Counted from the first letter of the stretch, positions 53,714 through 63,875 are shown. The stretch is DNA of 64,000 nucleotides from Tatlockia sp. (GCA_013697955.1 JACCVV010000063.1:99020-163019); one strand, 5' to 3'. Program-made: numbers and translations. Notes: generated from the sequence alone by a model not told the origin.

Positions 53714-54649
53714 TCATCGTTTAAACGAAAAACAGGTTGGACGCTCATAACTTGTAAATTGAATCAAAATTACACCAGACAAAATAGCTACCACTGCAAT
53801 CATTTCATAGATTCCTGGCTTATTATGAAAGAACAGATAATCCCAGATTAAAGCTAAGATAGGAACAATATAGGTAACTGTACTTGCCCGCACACCATCC
53901 CATTCTCTTATTAAATGATAATAAATTAGAAAGCCAAAAGCGGTTGCCAATAGGCCTAAATAAAGAGTTGCAAGCCAAGGGGCGCTGGATGTAAATAAGT
54001 GCATATGATTAGGCCAGGTTTCAAAAATAAGGGAAGCAAGGAGCAAAAAGGTTAGAGAACTGCAATGTTGATGATAAATATTGGCTAGAAAATCAATTTT
54101 AACCTGTCCTTTTAAAAAAACCTCATTAAGAATATTTGAAATAGCATAGGAAAACGACATAACTAATATGGCAGAAATGCCCAAAAGAGTGTTGATATTT
54201 TTATCAAAAGTCATAATGGGCCAAAAAATCATAATAACTCCCAGGAGTCCTATCAATAATCCTAAAAGTTTGAATCTGGATAAAGTTGTCGTTTTAGGTA
54301 AAAAAAACAAGGCAAGCATAAAGGTCCAGATGGGCATGGTCCCATTTAAAATGCCGGCTAAGCCAGCCGAGATGCTGCGTTCTCCCCAATATAAAAATAC
54401 AAAAGGGATTCCTTGAGCAAATAATCCTATGACCCAGGTTTTCCAACGAATAGCAAAAGGTAAACTGGTTTTGCTACCCATAATTGCCGCTAAAATGCTT
54501 AAGGATAGCCAAGCAACACCGACCCTCACTGCAGCCCCAAATAAGGGCGGCCAAACCTCAACCACCACCTTGATCGCTATGAAGGACCCACTCCATAATG
54601 AGGCCAGTACTAGAAATAAGATGAAATTCATTTGAGGGATAACAGGCAT
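53714..54649 (-). CDS. EamA/DMT family transporter
   Basis: A 311-residue drug/metabolite transporter with ten helices in two EamA repeats. Segments such as LWSGSFIAIKVVVEVWPP, GLAGILNGTMPIWTFMLALF and the second-repeat LGLLATAFGFLIYYHLI are characteristic. The start is the ATG at 54649; an in-frame TTG at 54673 and an ATG at 54631 are alternatives, none with a clear ribosome site. Substrate unknown. Confidence 0.85.
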   Translation of the reverse strand: MPVIPQMNFILFLVLASLWSGSFIAIKVVVEVWPPLFGAAVRVGVAWLSLSILAAIMGSKTSLPFAIRWKTWVIGLFAQGIPFVFLYWGERSISAGLAGILNGTMPIWTFMLALFFLPKTTTLSRFKLLGLLIGLLGVIMIFWPIMTFDKNINTLLGISAILVMSFSYAISNILNEVFLKGQVKIDFLANIYHQHCSSLTFLLLASLIFETWPNHMHLFTSSAPWLATLYLGLLATAFGFLIYYHLIREWDGVRASTVTYIVPILALIWDYLFFHNKPGIYEMIAVVAILSGVILIQFTSYERPTCFSFKR

Positions 54650-54801
54650 AGTTGTCAATTTGATTTCAATCAAAATATTTTCTTATTCAGTCACAATAAT
54701 TTATAAAATGAAAGATCTATTTAACTCAGAAGTGAAGGCTAGGAATGCAAATTATACTTTGGTAAATAAACGGCTGTATTGAGGTTGTTTTGCATCGCTG
54801 G

Positions 54802-55545
54802 CTACCAAAGCCACATCATCATAGCCATTCCTATCATCATTAAGTTTTCAGTAAGAGAAATAAAACCCAAAGGCACATTACTGTCGCCGCCCACGCAAGC
54901 GCATTTTAAGTCGCGTTTATCGATGTAAACAGCCTTAAATACAGAAAAGGCGCCAATGGTTCCAATCACTAAGGCCAGGGGAATCGATATCCAGTTTAAG
55001 GCTCCCGCGAGCATTAAAATCCCCGCTAAACCTTCCGCATAAGGATAAATGTAGCTATAGGGAACCCACTGCTTTGCCAAGAGATCGTAATTTAAGAACA
55101 TGGTTGAAAATTTTTCGATATTCTGCAACTTTAAGAGCGCGAGTATCGTCATGCTAAAGGCAATAAACAAGCCTGGAGTCCTTGATGTATACAGATTGCC
55201 GGTGACAGCAAAGCTTGTAGCAAGTGCCATAAGCGCTGTTATTGTAAAAAGAACAATGACCGGGCGGTAAGATTTTTTGGCAGGATCTTGTACTTTTTTT
55301 CCACAAAATCGACGTAATTCATCATAGCCTCCGATCCGATTTTCATTGATAAAAATTTGGGGTGTAGTTTTTACCTTGTGTTCCGCTTTAAAAACGTCCA
55401 CTTGCTCGCGACTGGTTAGCCAATTATCTTCAACAATGAAACCTTGCTGTTCTAATAAGTGTTTTGCTTTGACGCCATAAGGACAAATATGTTCTCGCAT
55501 CACCATCCGGTAAAGAATTGCCTTTTTAGCTGCGTTCTTTGTCAT
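54802..55545 (-). CDS. glutaredoxin-MauE fusion membrane protein
   Basis: A 247-residue fusion. Residues 8-85 are a glutaredoxin with a monothiol CPYG site (Cys21) and a cis-proline TTPQIF. Residues 90-247 form four or five helices of the MauE/DoxX redox-associated type, ending with a CACVGG motif. MauE proteins help disulfide formation in methylamine dehydrogenase. Here the fusion suggests a cytoplasm-to-membrane thiol relay. Its ATG follows the amidase stop with no gap, so the two are co-transcribed. Confidence 0.82.
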   Translation of the reverse strand: MTKNAAKKAILYRMVMREHICPYGVKAKHLLEQQGFIVEDNWLTSREQVDVFKAEHKVKTTPQIFINENRIGGYDELRRFCGKKVQDPAKKSYRPVIVLFTITALMALATSFAVTGNLYTSRTPGLFIAFSMTILALLKLQNIEKFSTMFLNYDLLAKQWVPYSYIYPYAEGLAGILMLAGALNWISIPLALVIGTIGAFSVFKAVYIDKRDLKCACVGGDSNVPLGFISLTENLMMIGMAMMMWLW

Positions 55546-57282
55546 TTAAGCCTTATTAATTTTTTCGTCTAAGGTAAGATTCGGAGGTGGAATCCTTCGT
55601 TTGGTCGCTTGCTCAAACCCGTAAGCCAATTTTATTAGTATAGGCTCACTGCAGGCCATTCCTGTGAAACTCACACCAAAAGGCATTGGCTTTGCTGCGA
55701 AATCCTTAGGAAATGGGGTTTCAGATGGCGGAAGGCTATTTGGGACAAAGCCAAAAGGCACTATAACTGTCGGGTAGCCAGCCTTCGCCGCTATCTCTCC
55801 GCTGCTGGCACCGGGAAATAATAGAGCGTCAAGGTGGTGTTTTTTCATAGCTGCATCAATTCCATTCGTGGCAGAAAGTCGGAAATCTTTTTCACGATCA
55901 GCCCGATATTTAGCGGCGTCAGCCTCAAGATTTATGTCGTCGGAAATATCTAACAATCCTTGGCCGTACTTCATTGAACCAGCCTTTTGGTGAGCTAAAT
56001 TCCATTTTCGAAGTGCTTCCAGCGACTTTAAAGGTGCAGTTGGACCTAGTGAGTCCAGCCACTTGTTGAAGTCACGTTTCATCCCGTATTTGAAAACAAT
56101 CGAACAGGAAGACTCTTTTTCTTTAGCCTGTACCAGGCTGTCACAAATAGTCCACAGCAGGAAGTTTTCTTTGGGATTAGTGGATACGATGCTGGGAATT
56201 ACAACAGGATCAACAATAATAGCGCCTTGTCGTTTAAGAACAGCAATTGCTTCTTTCATTATTCTGCTTTGTGCATCATTCAGACCACCCTGTGGCTTCT
56301 TCCCCCCGGGCGGAGTTATCTTGTTATAAAAAAATGCTCGGGGAATGCCTATGCGAGCGCCTTTTAAACCTTGGGTTTTCAGGAATTTGGAATAATCACC
56401 CTTAGCAACCCTTGAGCACTTCGAGCTTGCCGGATCTTTGGGATCCTGTTTTGAATCTTCCAATACACCAAGCACTAATGCCGCGTCGCCTACCGAACGT
56501 GCCATTGGTCCGGGTGTGTCCTGATCGGCAGTTATTGGAATTACGCCGTAACGGCTTATACGTCCGAGAGTCGGTTTAATTGCCACAAGCATGTTTTGAT
56601 TTGATGGACTGAGAATTGATCCGGACGTTTCCGTGCCAACATTTGCTGCCCAGAAATTTGCAGAGGTTCCAACACCTGAGCTTGAGCCGCCCGTTGCCAA
56701 AACAGGTCTGCCATCATAGAACCCTTTCCTCGGATCGCGGCGTGGATCGTATGGATTAAATCCATACCCCACCAACCCGTTATAGTTTCCAGGCATATCA
56801 TTCGAAACCCAGTTTGCAAGCTCTGTCATATTTGTCTTGGCAATAATTATTGCGCCGGCGTCTAAAAGATTCTTAGTAAGTGTTGCTTCATAGGGCGGAA
56901 TAAGGCTGTTGAAGGCGAGTGCACCGCCAGTAGTCGGCATATTTGTGGTATGAATATTATCCTTAAGGGCAATAGGAATACCGTGAAGCGGTCCGCGAAT
57001 TTTACCGGCGGCACGTTCTCGATCCACGGCGTCAGCTTCTTCAAGAGCGTGGGGGTTTATGCCAATAATTGCATTCAACTTCCCGTTATATATCGCTATG
57101 CGAATAAGATATTGCTGAACAATCTCTCGTGAAGTGATTCGACCTTGCTGCATCGCTGTTTGCATTTCTTGGATGTTTGACTCAACAACATTGAAGGGTT
57201 TAGGGGCTTTTGCCCCGCAAAACGGAGTTTGGATGATGAAAAGCAGTGCGAGAATAGTGCATCTTAGTGACTTAGTCATCAT
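55546..57282 (-). CDS. secreted amidase-signature protein
   Basis: A 578-residue amidase with an N-terminal signal peptide (TILALLFIIQTPFCGAKA). The Ser-cisSer-Lys triad is recognisable: Lys107 in IALKDNIHTT, a GGSSSG cluster near residues 199-203, and the nucleophile region GTETSGSI at 216-223. Insertions make it longer than average for the family. Exported amidases of this signature act on amides of unknown range. It is followed without gap by the glutaredoxin-MauE gene; its sequence looks somewhat more GC-rich than the neighbours. Confidence 0.9.
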   Translation of the reverse strand: MMTKSLRCTILALLFIIQTPFCGAKAPKPFNVVESNIQEMQTAMQQGRITSREIVQQYLIRIAIYNGKLNAIIGINPHALEEADAVDRERAAGKIRGPLHGIPIALKDNIHTTNMPTTGGALAFNSLIPPYEATLTKNLLDAGAIIIAKTNMTELANWVSNDMPGNYNGLVGYGFNPYDPRRDPRKGFYDGRPVLATGGSSSGVGTSANFWAANVGTETSGSILSPSNQNMLVAIKPTLGRISRYGVIPITADQDTPGPMARSVGDAALVLGVLEDSKQDPKDPASSKCSRVAKGDYSKFLKTQGLKGARIGIPRAFFYNKITPPGGKKPQGGLNDAQSRIMKEAIAVLKRQGAIIVDPVVIPSIVSTNPKENFLLWTICDSLVQAKEKESSCSIVFKYGMKRDFNKWLDSLGPTAPLKSLEALRKWNLAHQKAGSMKYGQGLLDISDDINLEADAAKYRADREKDFRLSATNGIDAAMKKHHLDALLFPGASSGEIAAKAGYPTVIVPFGFVPNSLPPSETPFPKDFAAKPMPFGVSFTGMACSEPILIKLAYGFEQATKRRIPPPNLTLDEKINKA

Positions 57283-57354
57283 TTCCCTTTAAGAATAAAA
57301 AATCACAATTGATTAAAATGATTATTCCATTATTTTGAGAAGGTATGCAATAAA

Positions 57355-57383
57355 TCTAAGGAGTCATCAGGTGACTCCTTAGA
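57355..57383 (-). terminator. strong hairpin after the VOC gene
   Basis: A 12-bp perfect stem (TCTAAGGAGTCA/TGACTCCTTAGA) with a 5-base loop, 10 bases after the VOC stop. On the minus strand it is followed by a modest T-rich run (TTTATT). The stem is symmetrical and could act on transcripts from both sides. Confidence 0.65.
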
Positions 57384-57392
57384 AGATTGTGC

Positions 57393-57761
57393 TTATATTT
57401 TTTGGAGTGAGACAACCCTTAATCGGTTGCCATCTGGGTCCAGAGCGACAAAGGCATAACCATAGGCTAAGTCGGATGGGCCTTGTGCAAATTCGATCTC
57501 CTTTTTTTGCCATTCCGCAAATAATTCATCAACCTTGTCTTTATTTTCAAGGATGAAAGCTAATTCAGAACAGCTATTTCTACTAACTGTTTCTGGTACA
57601 GAGTGTTTTGCTTTAAGGCCCAACCCCATTCCCTTTGACAGGGTGAAACTATGAAATGTTGGCGAATCCTCTTCTAAACTCAAGCCTAGCAAATTCGTAT
57701 AAAATTCGCTGCTTAAGGCCAGGTCTTCGACGTAAAGTACAATGGCGTTTGGTTCGATCAT
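57393..57761 (-). CDS. VOC/glyoxalase-like protein
   Basis: A 122-residue vicinal-oxygen-chelate fold protein. The N-terminal strand IVLYVEDLALSSEFYTNLLGL and the end ALDPDGNRLRVV are standard. Metal-binding residues are not obvious, so enzymatic or binding role is open; many such proteins bind antibiotics. It lies 59 bases downstream of the WYL regulator and may be its target. Confidence 0.85.
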   Translation of the reverse strand: MIEPNAIVLYVEDLALSSEFYTNLLGLSLEEDSPTFHSFTLSKGMGLGLKAKHSVPETVSRNSCSELAFILENKDKVDELFAEWQKKEIEFAQGPSDLAYGYAFVALDPDGNRLRVVSLQKI

Positions 57762-57820
57762 ATTCTTTCCCTTTTCAATTGATTCGACCCAAGTGTATTA
57801 GTATGGGCTGACAGTTTCTG

Positions 57821-58516
57821 TCAGTATTGTTCTGGAATTTTATTCAATTCCCGCCATTTTTTTAAAAGCGCATTACGCTGTTTAGGGTAACGAGTTTCAA
57901 CCTGAATCAATTTAATAATTCGATCAGTACGAAAATGTCGAAAAGCCTCTCGGAGTTCACACCAAGCGACAACAACATGCACCTCTTCAAAAAAACCAAG
58001 AGCCAATGGCCAAACGACGCGCCCGGTTTCTTCACCGTTAGCATCGATATAAGTTATTTGAATCTTCTTTTCCTTGCGGATTGAAAGGCGAATTAAGGCT
58101 TCTATTTCGTCATCATTTTCAATTGGTGTTTTAACTGGACCAATGAGAAGACCAGAAAATTCGAGTTGTTGCCTAAGATCCTCCGGCAGAACAGCGGCAA
58201 TTTTGGCGAGAACCTGTGTTGCAGCAAGCCTTAATTTCTTATCCGTTCTTCGCGCGACCCAGCGTGAACCAAGTACTAAAGCTTCTATTTCTTCTTCAGA
58301 AAACATTAAAGGAGGAAGCATAAATCCAGGACGCAAAAGATAACCAAGACCAGGCTCACCTTCTATCGATGCCCCTTGGCCTTGTAAGGTTGCTATGTCT
58401 CGATACACAGTGCGTAGGCTAACATTTAATTCGTTCGCAATTTGTTTCCCACTGATGGGATAGCGATGTTTTCGAAGTATTTGAAGGAGATCGAAGAGAC
58501 GTTGAGTTCTGGCCAA
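57821..58516 (-). CDS. HTH-WYL transcriptional regulator
   Basis: A 231-residue YafY-type regulator. The winged helix-turn-helix (LLQILRKHRYPISGKQIANELNVSLRTVYRDIATLQ) is followed by the linker GYLLRPGFMLPPLMFSEEE and a WYL domain near residues 130-205. WYL domains sense small ligands such as nucleotides or sulfur compounds. It sits upstream of the VOC gene in the same direction. Confidence 0.9.
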   Translation of the reverse strand: MARTQRLFDLLQILRKHRYPISGKQIANELNVSLRTVYRDIATLQGQGASIEGEPGLGYLLRPGFMLPPLMFSEEEIEALVLGSRWVARRTDKKLRLAATQVLAKIAAVLPEDLRQQLEFSGLLIGPVKTPIENDDEIEALIRLSIRKEKKIQITYIDANGEETGRVVWPLALGFFEEVHVVVAWCELREAFRHFRTDRIIKLIQVETRYPKQRNALLKKWRELNKIPEQY

Positions 58517-58691
58517 AGTATAAACCTAAAGAGTTAATGCTGACATATTTTGGCAGCATTAATCATAAATTACCACAGATAAGCATTTTCTCAGCACAAA
58601 GGATAAAAAGTGGCGGCTAAAGTTTGTTAATGCTCAGATAATATTATTATTATACACTGCTATGCATATCAATTTTTAAACTAGATTCATA

Positions 58692-61016
58692 ATGAGAGAA
58701 AGAACAAAAACAACTGAAAAAAACGTAAAAGACTTTTTCGCAAAGTTAATAGAAATTATTAACCTTTCTCAAAAGTTTTCCATAAATATTGAGATTGAGG
58801 AAAACAAAAAATCCATTGAAATTCTCAACCAACAGTTAATAGCGGAAAATATAAATCCCGAAAATTTGGAAAAAATATTCATTGACGCTAGGAAGATCGC
58901 CCTGGATTTACAAATTAATTTATCAAAACAAATGATTAGTAATCTTACCCCCGAAGAATCGATGATAAAAAAGCAGGCAAAGCCTGACTCAAGAATTCAT
59001 GAAATATTAGCCTTAAGTTTAGAGGCTATTGAAAAAATCCTTAAAGCTGAGAACTTATCACCAAAAAAGAGCCAATTATTTAGAACTTTGATTACCTTCC
59101 ATAAAAATCTGGAAGAAGGTGAAGGTTTAAGACTTTATCCTCTTGATACTTTTGAGAATTTAATCAATCAATATTTTCAAATTGTTGAGCCGGCTCATGG
59201 TCTTAAAAAAAATAAAGTTCTCGAAAAAGCAGAGAATACTGGTTCTGTAAAAATTAGTCTTAAACCCAGGAATGCAGTTAATGAATTTGAGGAAGTGAAA
59301 GGGCTAAGCGAAAACAACCAGGCAGATTCATCAGTATCTAAGGCTATTGATGAGGATTTATCTGACCTTTTAAAAAATCTGAAAGTCATTACTAATCAAT
59401 ACATTAATTTACAAAAAGAGATTAGAATTTTTTTAAAACCATTATCAGAGTTTAAAGCTCAAAATCAAATTTATAACCAGATCAGAGTGATAAACTCGGT
59501 AGAACCTAAAGATCAATCCCAATATGACGCAATTGTAAGTGGGTTTGAAAGAGCAATCGCTCCTTTAAAAATGAAAAAAATTAAACAGCCATTAAAACCT
59601 GAAAGTCCTATTGCTCGAAAATACACTCAATTAAGTCAACAAGCTGAAGCCGTTGAAAAAGAAAGAACCTCTAAGGTAAGCCAATTATTGAATACTGATG
59701 ACCATTCCTTAACTAAGCAAGAAGCAGAGAAAATTCTTATTCAAAAACAGATACAGTTTACAGAAGAAGCAGTATCACAATTAAAAGAAATTTCTAACAA
59801 TCTAACTAAGGTTAATGAAGAAAGGTTTGCCAAAATCGGTTCGACAATTGACCCTTTAAAAAGAAAAATCTCAGCTCTAAAATTAAACATCAGTAACCTT
59901 AAGGCTAATAAGGCATACAGCAGTATAAAAAAAATCACCTCTCTTGAAAAAAGCTTAAAAAACATAACGCTTATTTTTGATCATAATATCGAACTCTTTT
60001 CCCAAAATATTTTACAAGAAAACATTGCAACATCAGACATGAAATTAGGTCTTGAGGTGATTGAAGGAGAGGTTGAATCAAGCCTGCAGACGGTTAATAA
60101 TTTTTTCAGAGACAAGGTAGTTGATTTACACTACACACTGGTCACTTTAAAAGATCAAACTACTAATTCTGTCGGAGTCTCTAACAAAGCGCACAGTGTT
60201 GTAGCCAGTCTTCAAAAGAGATTAGAAGATTTAAATAGTCCTGAGGCCTATGACTGCCCGAATTATTTTGATTTAGATGCAGATAAAATAATCAACCTTG
60301 AATCTGATATACAAAAAGCTATAGTGATTAACCAGTTAAACTATCATCTTGTTGCCTTGAAACAACAGAGGAACTCTTATGATATAGAAAAGACAAAATC
60401 ATTAATGGATTTAGAAAGTATCCAGAGTAAATTGGATTCGCTTTATGAGCATTTAAGTTCTGCACCATTAAATTTGTCTGATATACAAACTCTGAGAGAA
60501 GATATTTTGGAAGCAAAGTTACAAGCTGAAAAACTGGAATCCAGGGAAATGAAGATTGTTTTTAATTTGCTTAACAAAATTGAGGAAGAAATTAAAATTC
60601 TAGTTGATGTTAATGAGGAAGATCTACGAATTGATATATTGCAAAACATGCACACTAAAATAAATGAAAATAAAAACAATTACCTAAATAGCATCATTAA
60701 TGAAGTTCAATTTAAAGCTACCTTAGTCAGTGATTTAGGAACTGAAATATCTGATGAAAATTTAAAAGAATTGACCTACAAAGCTCCTGATATTTTAGTG
60801 TTAGGCAATTTTGGACGTTTTCTATTAGAGCTCTTGGATGCAATAGCAGAACTGTTCGAAGACCATCAAGCACCCAGGCCCCAATTTTTTACCAAACAAA
60901 CTGAGATAAAAGTCACTGACGCAATAATAAATGCTCGTAAAGAATTAGGATTGATAAATAAAGTAATTACAGAAAATATGGATAATCCCACTAATTCGCC
61001 TCAATCAAAAAATTGA
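58692..61016 (+). CDS. long coiled-coil protein, candidate effector
   Basis: A 774-residue, AT-rich, lysine/glutamate-rich protein made of heptad-like helices, with no signal peptide and no membrane segment. No family recognised. A C-terminal patch at about residues 728-745 (RPQFFTKQTEIKVTDAI) resembles the end of the coiled-coil protein at 1062-3446. The very C-terminus is polar (NPTNSPQSKN) rather than E-rich. The ATG at 58692 has no strong ribosome site; TATTAT and TATACA hexamers lie 35-50 bases upstream. Inferred structural or host-directed role only. Confidence 0.72.
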   Translation: MRERTKTTEKNVKDFFAKLIEIINLSQKFSINIEIEENKKSIEILNQQLIAENINPENLEKIFIDARKIALDLQINLSKQMISNLTPEESMIKKQAKPDSRIHEILALSLEAIEKILKAENLSPKKSQLFRTLITFHKNLEEGEGLRLYPLDTFENLINQYFQIVEPAHGLKKNKVLEKAENTGSVKISLKPRNAVNEFEEVKGLSENNQADSSVSKAIDEDLSDLLKNLKVITNQYINLQKEIRIFLKPLSEFKAQNQIYNQIRVINSVEPKDQSQYDAIVSGFERAIAPLKMKKIKQPLKPESPIARKYTQLSQQAEAVEKERTSKVSQLLNTDDHSLTKQEAEKILIQKQIQFTEEAVSQLKEISNNLTKVNEERFAKIGSTIDPLKRKISALKLNISNLKANKAYSSIKKITSLEKSLKNITLIFDHNIELFSQNILQENIATSDMKLGLEVIEGEVESSLQTVNNFFRDKVVDLHYTLVTLKDQTTNSVGVSNKAHSVVASLQKRLEDLNSPEAYDCPNYFDLDADKIINLESDIQKAIVINQLNYHLVALKQQRNSYDIEKTKSLMDLESIQSKLDSLYEHLSSAPLNLSDIQTLREDILEAKLQAEKLESREMKIVFNLLNKIEEEIKILVDVNEEDLRIDILQNMHTKINENKNNYLNSIINEVQFKATLVSDLGTEISDENLKELTYKAPDILVLGNFGRFLLELLDAIAELFEDHQAPRPQFFTKQTEIKVTDAIINARKELGLINKVITENMDNPTNSPQSKN

Positions 61017-61023
61017 AAAAGAC

Positions 61024-62220
61024 CTAATTTTCGACTAAAAAAAACTGCATCCCTAAAAACAATAAAGATAAACAAAATGAAATGATTGGAACAATTATTG
61101 GTACTGAAAAAGTGTCAGGCTTTTGCTTTTCGGTTAACTTGATTTTAATTAGAGCCGCATGAATTATTAAAAAAATGCAAAGCATAATTGAACTGGTCAA
61201 CTTGGCTAACGTAGTAATTGGTAACGCGTAAGCAAACACTAAAATTATGACCATCACCAACAATGTGGCATACACAGGTGTTTGCGTTTTTTTATTGAGG
61301 GCAGAAAATATTTTTGGTGCATTGTTTTGCTTTGCCATGCCATAAATTAAGCGTGATGCCATTATCAATTGGACTAATATTCCATTAGTTATGGCTATTA
61401 AAGCGATTATTGTAAATAAAAGAGTAGATTGTCCTTGTTGTTTTATAATTTCGATTAAAGGCATATTTGACTGTGCCAATACCATCTTTGGTAAGGTTGA
61501 AATAAGCACCCATGCCACTAAAATATATAATAATGTTGCACCCAATACCGAAAGAAAAATTGCAATGGGAAGTGTTCTTTCGGGATTTAAAGTTTCTTCA
61601 GAAGTATTGACCATGTCTTCAAAACCAATGTAGGCATAAAAGGCTATAAAGGCGCCAATAAGAATTCCATCTGCAGATTTTGGTAATTTAAGTTGAGTAA
61701 CATCAATGGTAAAAAAAGCTTCATGACCATAAAAAATTATGAGGATTAAGCCGCCCACCTCAATGAGGGTCATAATCATTATAAGTGTGGCAGATTGTTG
61801 GATTCCCCACATGGCGAGTCCTCCTAAAAGAATCACCAAAATGGTTATACTCAAGTTGGATGATAAGGGAAAGAATAAATGGAAATATTGTGCAAATCCC
61901 TGAGAAATTGTTGCGGCAGAAACAACACCTGTTAACACTACTAGCCATCCGACCAAACCAGATAGCCATCTTAAGTTGAATGCTTTGCGTACATAAAGAG
62001 CAGAGCCCGCGCTTTGTGGAAAACGTGAACTTAATTCGGCATAAGAAATAGCAGTAAATAAGGCCAGAATTGAGGCTATCAGAAATGATAAGGGAGTAAA
62101 GGTTTCAGCCTTCTTTGCTACCTCACCAATGAGTGCATAAATCCCTGCACCTAAAATAGTGCCCAAGCCGTAGAAGGTAACTAGAGTTAAGGATAAGGTT
62201 CTTTTTAGCGGCACTTCCAC
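61024..62220 (-). CDS. APC family amino-acid permease
   Basis: A 398-residue transporter with eleven or twelve helices and the APC motif GLGTILGAGIYALIGEVA at the start, followed by AISYAELSSRFPQSAGSALYV and FYAYIGFEDMVNTSEETLNPERTLP. It is shorter at the C-terminus than the permease at 49 kb. Substrate unknown. It is convergent with the coiled-coil gene, 7 bases apart. Confidence 0.9.
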   Translation of the reverse strand: MEVPLKRTLSLTLVTFYGLGTILGAGIYALIGEVAKKAETFTPLSFLIASILALFTAISYAELSSRFPQSAGSALYVRKAFNLRWLSGLVGWLVVLTGVVSAATISQGFAQYFHLFFPLSSNLSITILVILLGGLAMWGIQQSATLIMIMTLIEVGGLILIIFYGHEAFFTIDVTQLKLPKSADGILIGAFIAFYAYIGFEDMVNTSEETLNPERTLPIAIFLSVLGATLLYILVAWVLISTLPKMVLAQSNMPLIEIIKQQGQSTLLFTIIALIAITNGILVQLIMASRLIYGMAKQNNAPKIFSALNKKTQTPVYATLLVMVIILVFAYALPITTLAKLTSSIMLCIFLIIHAALIKIKLTEKQKPDTFSVPIIVPIISFCLSLLFLGMQFFLVEN

Positions 62221-62606
62221 ACTCCCTTTTATACTTAAAATTATTAGGTTGACTAAGGTTAAATACCTGCTTCAATTTGTATAGCGAAAAATAGTAAAAA
62301 TTATGCATTCGGGTCGAACATCAATCTAATTAAAATAAAGATAATTAAACTAGTACTTTAATACTAATCGGAGAGCAATGTAAATTTGGACCTTGGTGGA
62401 AAGGAAACTCACTAAACTAAGGCCCTTATATTTGCGAATGATATTTTTAAATTCAAAATTTAATTCTAGATATCCGAGTAATTTCTCCCCCTACATGATG
62501 ATTGGAGAGGTAATTGAATGATTATCTAGAAAGAAAAGATGACTCAGGAGCATGTTAAATTTTAACGCAAAATTCATTGGAAATTTTACTTTAGTCAGGA
62601 GTTAAT
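62221..62606. other. intergenic region without recognisable gene
   Basis: This 386-base divergent gap is AT-rich and contains no open frame I believe in. It should hold the promoters of the minus-strand permease and the plus-strand DUF523 gene. I see no palindrome, hairpin or box pattern of note apart from the CAGGAG ribosome site at its right edge. Confidence 0.5.
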
Positions 62607-63110
62607 ATGGAGATTGAGAAAGTCTTAATTAGTGGGTGCTTAGTTGGGCTAAAAGTTCGATATCATGGGGGTGATGCTCTATGTAATAGCCAAGTAATCG
62701 ATAGGTGGACAAAAGAAGACAGAATTGTATCTATTTGCCCTGAGGTATCAGCTGGGCTGACTATTCCAAGGCCTTCTAGTGAAATAACTCATGGAACTGC
62801 TAACGATGTATTGAAAGGCAAAGCAACAGTGTTTACTAACACCGGCATTGATATAACCGATGCCTTTATTAAAGGTGCATTTAAGGCACTATCACTTGCA
62901 AAAAAATTTAATATAAAAATAGCTATCCTTAAAAAGGATAGCCCTTCTTGTGGTAACACCACAGTCTTTGATGGTAGTTTCACGGGGAAAATAGTCTCAG
63001 GATCCGGTGTTACAGCCCAATTACTTAATGACAATGGAATTAGGGTATTCAATGAGTTGGAGTTATACGAAGCCGACATATACATGCGTACTTTAGAAGT
63101 GCGTAGTTAA
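62607..63110 (+). CDS. DUF523 domain protein
   Basis: A 167-residue protein with the complete DUF523 pattern: ISGCLVGLKVRYHGGDALCN at the start, CPEVSAGLTIPRPSSEI in the middle and LKKDSPSCGNTTVFDGSF near residue 110. Conserved cysteines suggest metal or thiol chemistry. No biochemical function is established. A CAGGAG ribosome site lies seven bases before the ATG. Confidence 0.92.
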   Translation: MEIEKVLISGCLVGLKVRYHGGDALCNSQVIDRWTKEDRIVSICPEVSAGLTIPRPSSEITHGTANDVLKGKATVFTNTGIDITDAFIKGAFKALSLAKKFNIKIAILKKDSPSCGNTTVFDGSFTGKIVSGSGVTAQLLNDNGIRVFNELELYEADIYMRTLEVRS

Positions 63111-63399
63111 TTTTCAAAAAAGCATCCGTAAAAATCTCTGATTTTCCTAAAGATTTTTTTTATTAGGTCTCCAGGTTTCAGTAAATTAAGAGGACTTAGA
63201 TGAATGCGCTTTAAAATTTCCAAAATTTTTAACAAAAATTGAATTCTGTCTAAAGAAAATAAACAGAGAGTTAAATTGAGACTCAACAAATTTGCTCTGG
63301 TTCTAGGGTTCCTCGATACTATTCGCTATGCAAGGCATATCTTGAAGTCACAGTTATGCGACCCAACAATAAATAACAAATAAATACCCTGCTATTCTC

Positions 63400-63762
63400 T
63401 TACCTGTGTTCAAATTCATCGCATGTACTCATAACATAAACCCAGGCAGAAACCCCAGAATCAAGCTTAACTTGAATCCGCTTATAATCAGAAACCTCAT
63501 AACTATCAGCTTGTCTGAGTTCTTCATCACTCACGTCAAATACCATTCCTTGGACTCTATCTGTATCTTCACCTGTATAAATAACAACCGGATGTACATC
63601 CTCTCCACTGGTAGCAATAACTTCAGCATCTGTAATTTTTAACTCAGACAATCCGAATTTGGATAATGTATCAATTGTTCCTGCTAATTTTCGCCCAAAA
63701 TTGGTTAGCTGTACCGCTTCGTATTGTAGCGTTCCATAAGAAAACAGTTTTTCATTGTTCAT
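63400..63762 (-). CDS. gamma-glutamylcyclotransferase-like protein
   Basis: A 120-residue AIG2/GGCT-fold protein. The substrate loop FSYGTLQ is near the N-terminus and the catalytic-position glutamate is in DSYEVSDYKRIQV. The ATG at 63762 places FSYGTL near residue 7, the normal position; the frame to 63792 is longer. The reaction would release 5-oxoproline from gamma-glutamyl amines, but the specific substrate is unknown. Confidence 0.85.
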   Translation of the reverse strand: MNNEKLFSYGTLQYEAVQLTNFGRKLAGTIDTLSKFGLSELKITDAEVIATSGEDVHPVVIYTGEDTDRVQGMVFDVSDEELRQADSYEVSDYKRIQVKLDSGVSAWVYVMSTCDEFEHR

Positions 63763-63875
63763 TGAATTACACCAGTGGAGTAAATGATTCATGAGATTCT
63801 AATCCCGCATTGATTGCGATTTCAATTATGGATGTATCTTTATTAACGATTAATTGGTGAGCCGCTCTGTTTAGA

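Noticed and set aside
63107..63289. 60-codon leucine-rich minus-strand frame after DUF523
   Set aside because: It lacks a convincing ribosome site and consists of low-complexity AT-rich sequence; possible remnant but unsupported.
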